This document shows positions 54,293 to 63,326 of a stretch of 64,000 nucleotides of DNA, in pieces. Positions within the stretch are counted from its first letter, which is position 1, and each line of letters starts with the position of its first letter. The DNA is from Thalassospiraceae bacterium LMO-SO8. GTDB taxonomy: Bacteria; Pseudomonadota; Alphaproteobacteria; Rhodospirillales; Casp-alpha2. A model generated the notes under the pieces. The model ran no database searches, was not told the DNA's origin, and was given only the letters and a program-made list of their open reading frames with translations. A program made the position numbers and the translations under genes. The DNA is taken from assembly GCA_031655335.1 (NCBI GenBank), contig CP134226.1:2684001-2748000 (forward strand). The letters run 5' to 3'.

Positions 54293-54559
54293 GTCTGAGC
54301 CCTAAAATTCCTGCAAAGGCCGAATTGAGGTTTCGGCTGTCATGCCATGGTGGATGGGATATGGCCTGAAATCATTGCGCCCGACCGGGCGTTATGAAGC
54401 CGAGCGTTACGAAGATAGAACCACAATCCGATTCTAACGAAATGTTCACCTTTCTCCCCTCCGATATCGCGTGGCAATTAAACCAAATGTTAGTTGCTAA
54501 AGTCTTACCCTACAGGATACTAGCAAGCACCCGTGAGAACCGGAAGGAGCGACTCCGAG

Positions 54560-54868
54560 ATGATCGACAAGCAGAAGGCGATGGCCCTTATTCAGGACAG
54601 CCTGGACAGTTTGAACCGCTCCGGCACAATCAAAAACGCCATCGCCGTCGATGGCGAGACGGTCCTGATGGGAAGCGGCGCAGACAGTGGCCTTGATTCC
54701 CTTGGCTTCGTCACCTTCATCATGGATCTGGAAGACCGGCTGATGACGGCGATCGGGGCCGATTGCGCCATCGTTCTGACCGATATCCAGGGGTTTGACA
54801 TCAACAGCCCGACACTGACGGCGGGCATTCTTGCGGACCATGTCGTGGGGCTTTCCGCAGGCGCCTGA
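54560..54868 (+). CDS. Acyl carrier protein (copy 2)
   Basis: This 102-residue ACP has its attachment Ser in GLDSLGFV at about residue 43. AAGGAG lies ten bases before the ATG. It heads the plus-strand mini-fatty-acid operon and would carry the growing chain for the KAS III and reductase genes downstream. Confidence 0.88.
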   Translation: MIDKQKAMALIQDSLDSLNRSGTIKNAIAVDGETVLMGSGADSGLDSLGFVTFIMDLEDRLMTAIGADCAIVLTDIQGFDINSPTLTAGILADHVVGLSAGA

Positions 54869-54912
54869 TCCGCATGGCGTGACGGCGGCGTGGCGTAGAG
54901 GTTGGGGGCCAT

Positions 54913-55638
54913 ATGGCTGACACAGACCAAGGCAAAAAGGTGGTGGTCGTCACCGGTGCCAGCCGGGGGCTCGGTCGGGCATTGGCCGAACACTTTTTGG
55001 CAAGGGGTTATGTAGTCGCCGGCTGTAGCCGCGGGGAGGCGACGATCTCCGATCCCGCCTACCATCACTCGACCGTCGACATCCGTAACGAAGGCGACGT
55101 CCAGGCCTGGGCGCGGGCGCTGCGCCGCGAACTTGGCGGTGTCGACATCCTTATCGCCAATGCCGGTCTGGCCCGTTCGGCTCTGTACCTGTCGCTGACT
55201 CCGGGAGACGTCTTTGACGACTTTTTGCGCGTCAATTTCGCGGGCGTGTTCTACAGCCTGCGGGAGATCAGCAAACTGATGCTGCGGCGGGAGAATGCAC
55301 GGATATTGACGATTTCTTCGACCATGGTGCCTCTGCATCAGGAAGGCACGGCCTGCTATTCCGCGACCAAGGCCGCGGTCCAGGAAATGACCAAGGTTCT
55401 GGCCAAGGAATTGGCGCCGCAAGGCATCACCTGCAACGTCATCGCGCCGGCGATGATGGATACGGAGGCGTCACAGGAACTGGCCAAGGATAACGATTGG
55501 AAGGAGCGGATGCTGCGGCTACAGACCATCCCCCGGGTGATCGCCATGGAGGAAGTCTGCCACGTCGCGGACTTTTTCGTTTCGCCCCAAAGCGCCGCGA
55601 TTACCGGCCAAGTCATCTATATCGGGTTGGTTGATTGA
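54913..55638 (+). CDS. FabG-like short-chain dehydrogenase/reductase
   Basis: This 241-residue SDR has the NADP motif TGASRGLGRA at about residues 15-25 and the YSATKAAV catalytic motif. It would reduce a 3-ketoacyl-ACP to 3-hydroxyacyl-ACP. The C-terminus is normal. The family has wide substrate range, so ketoreductase activity is inferred from its ACP/KAS neighbours. Confidence 0.88.
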   Translation: MADTDQGKKVVVVTGASRGLGRALAEHFLARGYVVAGCSRGEATISDPAYHHSTVDIRNEGDVQAWARALRRELGGVDILIANAGLARSALYLSLTPGDVFDDFLRVNFAGVFYSLREISKLMLRRENARILTISSTMVPLHQEGTACYSATKAAVQEMTKVLAKELAPQGITCNVIAPAMMDTEASQELAKDNDWKERMLRLQTIPRVIAMEEVCHVADFFVSPQSAAITGQVIYIGLVD

Positions 55639-55643
55639 ACTCC

Positions 55644-56333
55644 ATGGGGCCTGATCGAGAATGCCAGGTCGGGGACTACCGGATCGCTACGGTGAAAACC
55701 GGCCGTTGGAAGGAAAACGCCTATGTCGTTCAGCATGTGCCGAGCGGCGAGGCCGTCCTGGTCGATCCCGGCGACGATGCGGAACGCATCATGGGCGTCA
55801 TCGCGGCGTTTGACGCGTCGCCCCGCGTGATCCTGCTGACCCATGCCCATTTTGACCACATCGGCGCCTTGGATGCCTTGTGTCGTGAATACGGTCTGCC
55901 GTTCCACATGCATGGCCGCGACCTGCCCCTGCTGCGTCGTGCATCCCTCTATGCCATGAGCTTCGAGCGCCGGGTCATCACCGTGCCCGACGCGCATGTG
56001 CCGCTGGAAGGGGCGCGGCTTGATTGGAAAGGGGCTCCGATTTCCTATGTCCATACGCCGGGCCATACGGACGGCGGCGTGTGTTACCATTGGAACGGCT
56101 TATGTTTTACCGGGGACACGTTGATGAAACGCTTGATCGGCCGCACGGATTTACCGGGGTCGAGCGGCGTGGGTTTGTCTGAATCGATCACCCGTTTGCT
56201 CGAAACCTTGGCCCCGGAAACGTTGATGTTCCCGGGACACGGCGGCACCTGGACCGTGGCGGAAGCCCGGGAATGGTGGGCGGTGAACCAGGCCGATCCG
56301 CCGGAATACTTGATGGAGGGGTTTGGGCGATGA
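55644..56333 (+). CDS. Metallo-beta-lactamase-fold hydrolase
   Basis: This 229-residue hydrolase has the HAHFDHIGA Zn-binding motif and a second His in HTPGHTDG, typical of glyoxalase II-like enzymes. In an acyl-carrier operon it may hydrolyse a thioester. The ATG at 55644 is used; a TTG three codons earlier overlaps the SDR stop. It overlaps the next gene by four bases. Confidence 0.85.
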   Translation: MGPDRECQVGDYRIATVKTGRWKENAYVVQHVPSGEAVLVDPGDDAERIMGVIAAFDASPRVILLTHAHFDHIGALDALCREYGLPFHMHGRDLPLLRRASLYAMSFERRVITVPDAHVPLEGARLDWKGAPISYVHTPGHTDGGVCYHWNGLCFTGDTLMKRLIGRTDLPGSSGVGLSESITRLLETLAPETLMFPGHGGTWTVAEAREWWAVNQADPPEYLMEGFGR

Positions 56334-57334
56334 CGCGTGACCGGGACTACGGCGTCGGTGTCGTCGGTGTCGGGAAGTATCTGCCCGACGGCGTCCTGAG
56401 CAACGCGGACCTGGAAAAATCCAGCGGCATGTCGGCGGCCGATATCGAGGCCAAGACCGGCATCCGCACCCGCCGGATCGTCGGCGACGACGAAACGGCC
56501 TCGGAAATGTCCGCCGCCGCCGCCCGCGACGCCTTGGCCATGGCGGGCATTGGCCCGGAGGATCTGGGCCTGATCATCACCTGCACCTTCACCGGCGACT
56601 ACGTCTATCCGGCCGTGTCCTGCCGCATCCAGGACATCCTGGGGGCCTACAACGCGGGCGCCTTCGACATCATGGCGAACTGCACCGGCTTCCAGGTCGG
56701 GCTCGGCGTCGCGGCCGACCGCATGCTGGCCGACCCGACCATCGACTACGTCCTGGTCATGGGCACGGCCCTGCAGTCGCGCTTCATCGACCGCACCGAC
56801 GCCGCCTCGGCGATGTATTTTGGCGACGGCGCCGGGGCCGCCGTGCTCGGCCGCGTCGATGCCGGCTACGGCATCATTGCCAACGATGTCACGGCCAACG
56901 GCCGGGTGTTCGATGCCGTGCGCCTGCGCGGCGGCGGATCGTCATTTCCCATGCGCGCCGACAATGTCGACCAGGGCCTGCAGTACTATGAAATCCAGGG
57001 TCTGGAAGTCTGGAAGCAGGTCGTTCAGAATCAGCCGGTCTCCATGCGTCGGGCGTTGGCCAAGGTGGATATGACCGTGGAGGACGTGGATTTCTTCGTC
57101 TTCCATCAGGCCAATCTGCGGCTGATCGAATTCCTCATGGGGAAATTGCGCCTGCCCATGGAAAAGACGGTGATCAACGTGGACGAATACGGCAACACGG
57201 CGGACGCTTCGCAGGCCATCGCCCTGTGTGATGCGGTCAGTCAGGGACGGCTGAAGCGCGACGACATCGTGATCGTTTCCGGCGTCGGCGCCGGCTTCAT
57301 TTTCGGCACAACCGTCATGCGGTGGCAGGGATGA
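56330..57334 (+). CDS. 3-oxoacyl-ACP synthase III (FabH-like)
   Basis: This 334-residue ketosynthase III has its catalytic Cys in ANCTGF, His in FHQAN and Asn in YGNTAD, an intact Cys-His-Asn triad. It would start a chain by condensing an acyl-CoA with a malonyl-ACP. ATGA overlaps with both neighbours show translational coupling. Confidence 0.93.
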   Translation: MTRDRDYGVGVVGVGKYLPDGVLSNADLEKSSGMSAADIEAKTGIRTRRIVGDDETASEMSAAAARDALAMAGIGPEDLGLIITCTFTGDYVYPAVSCRIQDILGAYNAGAFDIMANCTGFQVGLGVAADRMLADPTIDYVLVMGTALQSRFIDRTDAASAMYFGDGAGAAVLGRVDAGYGIIANDVTANGRVFDAVRLRGGGSSFPMRADNVDQGLQYYEIQGLEVWKQVVQNQPVSMRRALAKVDMTVEDVDFFVFHQANLRLIEFLMGKLRLPMEKTVINVDEYGNTADASQAIALCDAVSQGRLKRDDIVIVSGVGAGFIFGTTVMRWQG

Positions 57335-58617
57335 GCTACAAGCGCGAAGATAGCGAAGCGAAGGAACTGCACCTGGGCGACCTGGCGCCGGGCTACACGG
57401 CCGAGTTGAACCATCAGGTAACGCAGGCGGATGTCGATGCCTTCGCCGCCTTGACCGGCGATTTCAACCCGATCCACCTGGATCCGGAGTTCGCCCGCGC
57501 CACCTCGTTCGGCAAACCGATCGTGCACGGCATGCTGACCTCGGCCTTCATCTCCACCATGGTGGGCATGCTGTTGCCGGGGAAGGGGGCGTTGTGGACG
57601 TCCCAGACTCTCAATTTCGTGCGCCCGGCCTTTGTTGGAGACACGATCACCGTGCGCTCGGAGGTCACGCAGGTTTCGCCCGCGACGAGGACACTGGTCG
57701 CCAAGGTGACGATCACCAATCAGAACGGCGCCATCGTGGTGACCGGCGACTCGACGGTTCGTCTCCTCGGTGAGGCCGAGGGTGAAACGGCGCCACCGAA
57801 ATCGGCGGCCGGGAAACCGGCTTCCGCGATAGCGCCGCGGCCTGACCTTGCGGGTAAGGCGAAAGAAACAGCGGGTTCCGTCGTGCTGGTGACCGGGGGC
57901 AGCCGGGGAATTGGCGCGGCGACGGCATTGGCCCTGGCGGCGGACGGTCATGCGGTGGCCGTCAACTTCCTGCGGGATGCCGAAGCCGCCGATGGGGTGG
58001 CGCGCCAGATCACGGCGGCGGGTGGCCGGGCCGTGACCGTTGGGGCGGACGTTTCCAACATGGCTGCGGTCGATGCCCTGTTCACGGAAATCGAGGCGAC
58101 GTTGGGTGCCGTGACCGGCATTGTCCATTGCGCGGCACCGGAACCGGTGCCGCAGCCGTTCGGCGACGTCGGATGGGACGATTTCGAGAAACAATTCCGG
58201 GTCCAGGTCGGCGGTGCTCACCATTGCGCCAAACGGGCCATTCCGGGCATGGCGGCCTCGGGGCTGGGCGGGGCACTGGTGTTTCTGGGATCGATCTACG
58301 GCGACAGTGCACCGCCGCCGCAACAATCGGCCTACGTGGCGGCGAAGGCCGGGCTGGCTGGGCTGACCCGCTCGCTGGCGTCGGAATTCGGCCCCCAGGG
58401 CGTGCGTGTGAACCTGGTGGCGCCGGGTATGACCAACACGCAGATGATCGCCAACCTACCGGACAAGGCCAAGATGCTGGCGAAAATGAACACGCCCTTG
58501 CGCCGTCTGGCGGAGCCAGAGGACATCGCCAGGGTTATTGCCTTCCTGATCGGGGACGGCGGGCGGCATATTACCGGCGAGACAATCCACGTATCAGGCG
58601 GTGTCACCATGGGATGA
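57331..58617 (+). CDS. MaoC-like dehydratase fused to an SDR
   Basis: This 428-residue fusion has an N-terminal MaoC hot-dog domain (about 10-145) with DFNPIHLDPEFA and GMLTSAF, then a linker, then an SDR (about 180-428) with TGGSRGIGAAT and YVAAKAG. The dehydratase His/Asp are in the conserved loop. One protein therefore has both hydro-lyase and ketoreductase functions, in the order opposite to catalysis. It overlaps the KAS III gene. Confidence 0.9.
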   Translation: MSYKREDSEAKELHLGDLAPGYTAELNHQVTQADVDAFAALTGDFNPIHLDPEFARATSFGKPIVHGMLTSAFISTMVGMLLPGKGALWTSQTLNFVRPAFVGDTITVRSEVTQVSPATRTLVAKVTITNQNGAIVVTGDSTVRLLGEAEGETAPPKSAAGKPASAIAPRPDLAGKAKETAGSVVLVTGGSRGIGAATALALAADGHAVAVNFLRDAEAADGVARQITAAGGRAVTVGADVSNMAAVDALFTEIEATLGAVTGIVHCAAPEPVPQPFGDVGWDDFEKQFRVQVGGAHHCAKRAIPGMAASGLGGALVFLGSIYGDSAPPPQQSAYVAAKAGLAGLTRSLASEFGPQGVRVNLVAPGMTNTQMIANLPDKAKMLAKMNTPLRRLAEPEDIARVIAFLIGDGGRHITGETIHVSGGVTMG

Positions 58618-58688
58618 TTTCGCCCCCGTGTCCGTCCGGGGCCGATCGTATTCTCTGAATTCTATACGGTATCGAGCCGCCGGTGGCC

Positions 58689-60047
58689 TCAGACGGCGTC
58701 GGCGTCCACGATCAGGCCGGCCTTCTTGAAGGCCGAGACGCATTCGTCGAACGCGAAGATCGGCAAATCGAACCAGTCGGCGATTTCCAACAGATCCTGT
58801 TCGCCGTCGACCGACGGCATCAGCGCGTAATAGGCCTCGCCGATGATGGTCGCGTTGCCGCCGACACCGGCGCCGTGCTGATAGGGGAAGACACCGTAAC
58901 GGGACAGGAAGGGGGTCGCGGTATAGGTGCCCTTGTAGCGGCGCGCGCGATCGACGGCCATGCAGGCGGCCCAGCCGATTTCCAAGGTGCCAAGCAGATT
59001 GTCGGCCGACACGAGGTCGAGATTGTCCGCTGAAGAATGATATTCGGGGTATCCTCCTTCCGTGCTCGACCCGGCGCGGGTGATGTTGGCGATTGGCAGG
59101 TCGACGCCGATCGAGTTGAAATGCATGGGATCGGAGCCGCCGAAAATATTGAATTTCCGGGAATTGATTTCCTGGCCGCACAGCAGCATGGCGTGATGGG
59201 CGGCCCGGTCGAAGACCGAATTGTTCCGTTTTGTGCGGTCAATGCGGACCGGCCGGTCGTCGCCGCAAATTCCGAACTGGTATCCGCCGATGGTCTTGGC
59301 CAGGCGATCCGGATATTTGTCGATATAAGTGATCGGCCCGATCGTTTCCGGCCAGATCACCAGCCGGTACGAATAGTACCGATCCGGCACCTGAGCCAGC
59401 AGCCGAAACAGTTCGGCCGCGACGACACAGCCGCTGAGGTTGTCGTTGGCGCCCCTGGGGTGGCAGAGATAGCTGGAAATCAGAATTTCGGTCTCGACCT
59501 CGCCGGGCAGGTAGTATTCACCCATGCGGAGGAAACCTTGGTTGTGTTCGGTGTCGATCTTGACCTTGTATTTTCCGGGTTTCAGGCGCTGCAGCATGTT
59601 GTCCGGCATGCAAAGGCCCCAGGCTTTTCGAAAGTAGGCCTGGCGCAGGGGGACGGCATCCGGCAGGTAAGGCATGGTCACCACATGCTCGAGAAGTTCG
59701 TCCTTGTCGACCTCCCCCTCGAACGGCTGCGAATAGATCCAAACGCTATAGGGCTCCTTGGCGAAATCCAAGATCCGGTTGCCGTCCGGGTCTTCGACCC
59801 AAGCCTCGTTGACCTTGAATTCCGGGGGGATGGTCCAATCGAGAACCTCTGCGCCCGTCGGGAATTCGACAATCTCGAGCGGCAGGTATTTCCGCATGAC
59901 CTCAAGGGATTGCAGGAAGCCCGGGCCGCAGAGAGAACGATAGACCGGGAACAGTTCCTCCATCTGCGCCCACATGGACTTCCGGTTTTCTGGGCCGGGT
60001 GGAATCAGTCCGGAAAACGTCTGTCGCCAATCCTCGGATCCACGCAT
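58689..60047 (-). CDS. M28-aminopeptidase-like protein (DUF4910-type)
   Basis: This 452-residue protein resembles the M28-like proteins common in polysaccharide clusters. CHPRGANDNLSG supplies His and Asp zinc ligands, and YPEYHSSADNLD a His ligand. It has no signal peptide. It may act on an amide bond in a glycan intermediate rather than on peptides. It converges with the MaoC-SDR gene and is divergent from the methyltransferase. Confidence 0.75.
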   Translation of the reverse strand: MRGSEDWRQTFSGLIPPGPENRKSMWAQMEELFPVYRSLCGPGFLQSLEVMRKYLPLEIVEFPTGAEVLDWTIPPEFKVNEAWVEDPDGNRILDFAKEPYSVWIYSQPFEGEVDKDELLEHVVTMPYLPDAVPLRQAYFRKAWGLCMPDNMLQRLKPGKYKVKIDTEHNQGFLRMGEYYLPGEVETEILISSYLCHPRGANDNLSGCVVAAELFRLLAQVPDRYYSYRLVIWPETIGPITYIDKYPDRLAKTIGGYQFGICGDDRPVRIDRTKRNNSVFDRAAHHAMLLCGQEINSRKFNIFGGSDPMHFNSIGVDLPIANITRAGSSTEGGYPEYHSSADNLDLVSADNLLGTLEIGWAACMAVDRARRYKGTYTATPFLSRYGVFPYQHGAGVGGNATIIGEAYYALMPSVDGEQDLLEIADWFDLPIFAFDECVSAFKKAGLIVDADAV

Positions 60048-60134
60048 TTCGGTCTCTGCCTTTTAAAGATCAATCGCGTCCTCGCGCAGGGTCTGAAGCC
60101 AACGCGAAGGTCGTATTGAATTAGGCGTTCCGGT

Positions 60135-60149
60135 TTAATATCGCGTTAA
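60135..60149. promoter_or_regulatory. Perfect CtrA box
   Basis: TTAA-TATCGCG-TTAA matches the CtrA full consensus TTAA-N7-TTAA exactly. It lies 83 bases upstream of the methyltransferase start (plus) and 88 bases upstream of the M28-like gene (minus), and so could control either. Confidence 0.65.
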
Positions 60150-60231
60150 TCCTAAACGCCGTAAATTCTCGACGATGTCTGAGGGCCGGGCACTCCGTCG
60201 GGACGAGCCCCAATATTCGATAGGAAGCAGC

Positions 60232-60993
60232 ATGAGCGACGATAAGACTTACCTCGACTACACGTCGGATGCCGAAGGAATGGCGCTTTACCTGAAAAAC
60301 CAGGAAAAGTTCGTAGAAGAGCCTCGGGAGTCCGACAAGGTTCTCCTGTCCCTGATCGGAAAGACCCTGGTTGAAATGGGGGCCGACGCGGAGGGGGCCC
60401 GGCTGCTCGACGCGGGCTGTTCGACCAGCAGCTTCCTCGGCCATGTGAAGGCCGCCTTTCCTGGCCTCAGTCTTTCAGGCATCGACATTGCCCCCAGCGT
60501 GATCGAAAGCAACCGCAAGAACCCCCGGCTGACGGGCATCGAGTTTTCCGAAGTCGATATGACAGTCATGCAGTTCGATGAGCCCTTCGACATCATCGTC
60601 TGCAACCGATCCATGATGTTCTTCGACACGCCGGTATTCCACACGGTGGTCAAGAACATCGCTAAGGCCCTGCGTCCGGGCGGGCGTTGGATCATGTTGG
60701 ACTACATGAATCCCTTTGAACAGGAACTGACCATCGACGACGTGTCGGTCTGGTATCCGGAGGGCAATAGGCTGCATATGCGCAGTTACAAGACCTTCCG
60801 CGGCAGCCTCCAGGAGGCCGGGTTCAAGGAGCCCGCCTTCATGCCTTTCGAAATCCCCATCGACATGCCGGAGCATCCGGATCCGTCGCAGATTTACACG
60901 CGAACGGTCACGACCACGGAAGGCAAGCGCTTGCAGTTCCGGGGGGCGATTTATCAGCCCTGGTGCTTCCTGGTAGCCGATACCCCTGCGTAG
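60232..60993 (+). CDS. Class I SAM-dependent methyltransferase
   Basis: This 253-residue methyltransferase has SAM motif I LLDAGCSTSSFLGH at about residues 57-71, followed by acidic SGIDIAPS. AGGAAG lies six bases before the ATG. It may methylate a glycan component. A perfect CtrA box lies upstream, linking it to the flagellar programme. It converges with flbT with no clear terminator between. Confidence 0.85.
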   Translation: MSDDKTYLDYTSDAEGMALYLKNQEKFVEEPRESDKVLLSLIGKTLVEMGADAEGARLLDAGCSTSSFLGHVKAAFPGLSLSGIDIAPSVIESNRKNPRLTGIEFSEVDMTVMQFDEPFDIIVCNRSMMFFDTPVFHTVVKNIAKALRPGGRWIMLDYMNPFEQELTIDDVSVWYPEGNRLHMRSYKTFRGSLQEAGFKEPAFMPFEIPIDMPEHPDPSQIYTRTVTTTEGKRLQFRGAIYQPWCFLVADTPA

Positions 60994-61023
60994 GGCAGGG
61001 CGTCGATCGGAAAGAAGACGGGG

Positions 61024-61482
61024 TTACTCCGCCTTGCCGGCGACGGCTTCCTGTTCCGCAGCGCTCGTGGCCTCGTCGATTTCCTGCATCCGTTGCTCGA
61101 ACCGGGCCACCGTATCCGACTCGTGCCGGATTAATTTCTGGGCCGCTTTCAGGGTGCGGTACTGGGTGCCTGTTTCCATCTGCGCCAGTATTTCATCGGC
61201 GATCGATTGCGCGCTGGGCGCGGCCGCGATGTACTGGTTCAGTAAATCCCGGCATTCAGCCAGATACTGTTCCGATTGAAGCGGGAAGATATATGCGCAT
61301 TGCAGCGCATAATAGACGCGCGACGCCGGTGTCAGCTTCTCCGTTCCGGAAATAATGTCCTGTTCCCGGAGGATCGAGGCTTCGTTGTGAACCAGTAGCT
61401 TTGCGTTTGCGCCGACGTTTTCGATGACTGTTCCATTGATGATCATCTTATCGCCGGACTTGAAATCTAGTTTCAGGGGCAT
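61024..61482 (-). CDS. flbT: Flagellin translation regulator FlbT
   Basis: This 152-residue protein has the FlbT core (KLDFKSGDKMIINGTVIEN and LREQDIISGTEKLTPASRVYYALQ), with a C-terminal helical segment. In Caulobacter FlbT binds the 5' leader of flagellin mRNA and promotes its decay until the hook is complete. Its usual partner gene flaF is absent here. It is divergent from the flagellin genes. Confidence 0.93.
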   Translation of the reverse strand: MPLKLDFKSGDKMIINGTVIENVGANAKLLVHNEASILREQDIISGTEKLTPASRVYYALQCAYIFPLQSEQYLAECRDLLNQYIAAAPSAQSIADEILAQMETGTQYRTLKAAQKLIRHESDTVARFEQRMQEIDEATSAAEQEAVAGKAE

Positions 61483-61547
61483 CCGTTGACATCGCCTCCC
61501 GACCGGGTAACTCGCGTGGACGATAGTGAGGAAGTTCCCGGGCTTGG

Positions 61548-61562
61548 TTAACTTGAATTTAG
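61548..61562 (-). promoter_or_regulatory. CtrA-like box upstream of flbT
   Basis: TTAA-CTTGAAT-TTAG matches the CtrA consensus TTAA-N7-TTAA with one mismatch, about 66 bases upstream of the flbT start. Such a single box is of modest significance by itself. Confidence 0.4.
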
Positions 61563-61926
61563 CCTTGCACAGTATAGTCGTTGTCGACTTACACCATCCA
61601 GCCGTCTTGCTGGGGCGACGGCGCGTGCTCGTTCGCCGCGATTTGGGCGAAGCGCTGAAATCCTTAAAATCTTACGGTTTTTCTAGGTTTGCGGGCGGTC
61701 TCGCCTCGCGCGGGGCGGTGGTGCGCCTGCGGGGCGGTGGCGGTGGGAACGGCCGCCGGGCTGGTCGGAATTGCTGAAAATGGGACAGAATCGGCCGGTC
61801 GATTCGCCCCTGGCGAGAGATGCTGTGGCCGCTCCGCAGGGCCGTTCCGGGCGGCGGCGGGCCGTGAAAACCGGCGTGCGAGGTGCGCGCGCATTCGATG
61901 GGTTTTTGTTCCTTGCGGTTTTTGTT

Positions 61927-61956
61927 TTGACAGGCGGGGAGGTGTCCGCGTATGCT
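61927..61956 (+). promoter_or_regulatory. Sigma-70-type promoter of the first flagellin gene
   Basis: TTGACA-N18-TATGCT is a good match to the housekeeping consensus. It implies a leader of about 95 bases, which includes the small stem AGACC-TAGAAAG-GGTCT at about 61970-61988. No sigma-54 promoter with correct spacing was found here, unlike in Caulobacter flagellin genes. Confidence 0.5.
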
Positions 61957-62057
61957 CCGTTCCACGTGGAAGACCTAGAAAGGGTCTGATGCGGGGCTCA
62001 AGAATGAGTCTGTGAAAATCTACGGGGCCAGTCCCCAGCTTCAGAATGGAGTGAAAA

Positions 62058-63326
62058 ATGTCTGACGTTACTCTTTCGTCCGCCGTGCGCGGATCGCTGC
62101 TTTCCCTTCAAAGCACCACTGACCTGATTGACCGGACAAACGGCCGTTTGTCTTCCGGTCTTCGCGTTGCCAGCCCGATCGACGATCCGGTGTCCTTCTT
62201 CTCGGCGAAAACCCTGAACGACCGTGCGTTCGACTTCGGCGAACGCAAAGACGGCATCGACCAGGGTGTTTCGACGGTGACGGCGGCGCTGGACGGCGTG
62301 GACGGCATCGACAGCCTGGTCCGTCAGCTTAAAGGTATTGCGAACTCCCTGAAATCGGCGACGGGTAGCCAATTTACCGACTTGGTCACCCAGTTCAACG
62401 ACATCCGTGGCCAGATCGGTGACTTGGCCAGCGACGCTGAATATCAGGGCGTCAATCTGGTTGACGGCACGTCCGCAACCTTGACGGTGAACTTCGCCAA
62501 CAACACCTCGTCGATCCTGACCGTCAACTCCACCAACCTGCGTCAATCGGGTCTCGGCATTGACGTGGCCGAACTCCGCACCGACTCCAAGGTGTCATAC
62601 GCGGCCACGACGGGCACGACGATCACCAACACGGCGACCAACTTCTCGGCCATCACGTCGTTCTCCGACGCGGGCGGCACCTTCACGGTGACGTTTAACG
62701 GCACCGGTGAGCGTGTGTTCACCACGACCGGCGGCAACAGCCTGACCATTTCCTTCGGGACTGCCTCCTTCACGATCCGGGCGGCGACGAACGCCGACGT
62801 GACCATCACTCAGGGCGCCGTCATCACCCTGCAGGTTACGACGACGGTCAACGCTTCCGACTTCCTGGCCGCCACCAACTCCACGACGGCCGTCGAAATC
62901 AACCTGGATCAGACTTCCTTGCTCGCCGTGTTCACGGGCGGGGGTATCGTTCTCGGCACCGCCGCGGCGTCAACCGGGGCGATCACCCTGACCGACTCCT
63001 CGGGAACGTTCCAGGAAGTCGACTTCGTCGGTGAAGGCCGGACTGCCGACCTTGATGCCGTCATCACCGGTCTGGACAGTGCGTTGACGACGCTCCGGTC
63101 GGAATCCCAGAAGCTGGGCTCGAACGTGGCTCTGCTGCAGACTCGTCTGGATTTCACTGAGGCGCACATCAACACCCTGGAAGAAGGTGCGGGCAAGCTG
63201 ACGCTGGCCGACCTGAACTCCGAAGGCGCCAACCTGTTGGCTCTGCAAACCCGGCAGCAGCTGGGTATTTCCGCTCTGGCCTTCGCCGGCCAGTCGGAAC
63301 AGGGCATCCTGGCGTTGTTCAACTAA
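62058..63326 (+). CDS. fliC: Flagellin (copy 1)
   Basis: This 422-residue filament subunit has conserved N- and C-terminal coiled-coil regions: NGRLSSGLRVASPIDDP at the start, and LLALQTRQQLGISALAF near the end. The extreme N-terminus (SDVTLSSAVRGSLLSLQ) is unlike enterobacterial flagellin but fits a divergent alphaproteobacterial type. The central part (about 145-330) is rich in Ser and Thr, with many candidate O-glycosylation sites. GGAG lies six bases before the ATG. A strong terminator follows. Confidence 0.95.
   Translation: MSDVTLSSAVRGSLLSLQSTTDLIDRTNGRLSSGLRVASPIDDPVSFFSAKTLNDRAFDFGERKDGIDQGVSTVTAALDGVDGIDSLVRQLKGIANSLKSATGSQFTDLVTQFNDIRGQIGDLASDAEYQGVNLVDGTSATLTVNFANNTSSILTVNSTNLRQSGLGIDVAELRTDSKVSYAATTGTTITNTATNFSAITSFSDAGGTFTVTFNGTGERVFTTTGGNSLTISFGTASFTIRAATNADVTITQGAVITLQVTTTVNASDFLAATNSTTAVEINLDQTSLLAVFTGGGIVLGTAAASTGAITLTDSSGTFQEVDFVGEGRTADLDAVITGLDSALTTLRSESQKLGSNVALLQTRLDFTEAHINTLEEGAGKLTLADLNSEGANLLALQTRQQLGISALAFAGQSEQGILALFN

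Larger units (their letters stand above)
61483..62057. other. Divergent intergenic region between flbT and flagellin
   Basis: This 575-base gap holds the flbT and flagellin promoters and the flagellin leader, and no convincing gene (the longest open frame has no ribosome-binding site and no plausible product). No flaF is seen. Sites recognised are a CtrA-like box at 61548-61562 and a sigma-70-type promoter at 61927-61956. Confidence 0.55.

Noticed and set aside
61526-61777. Open frame of 83 codons between flbT and flagellin
   Set aside because: It has no ribosome-binding site, an Arg/Gly-rich shadow-like composition and no resemblance to FlaF.
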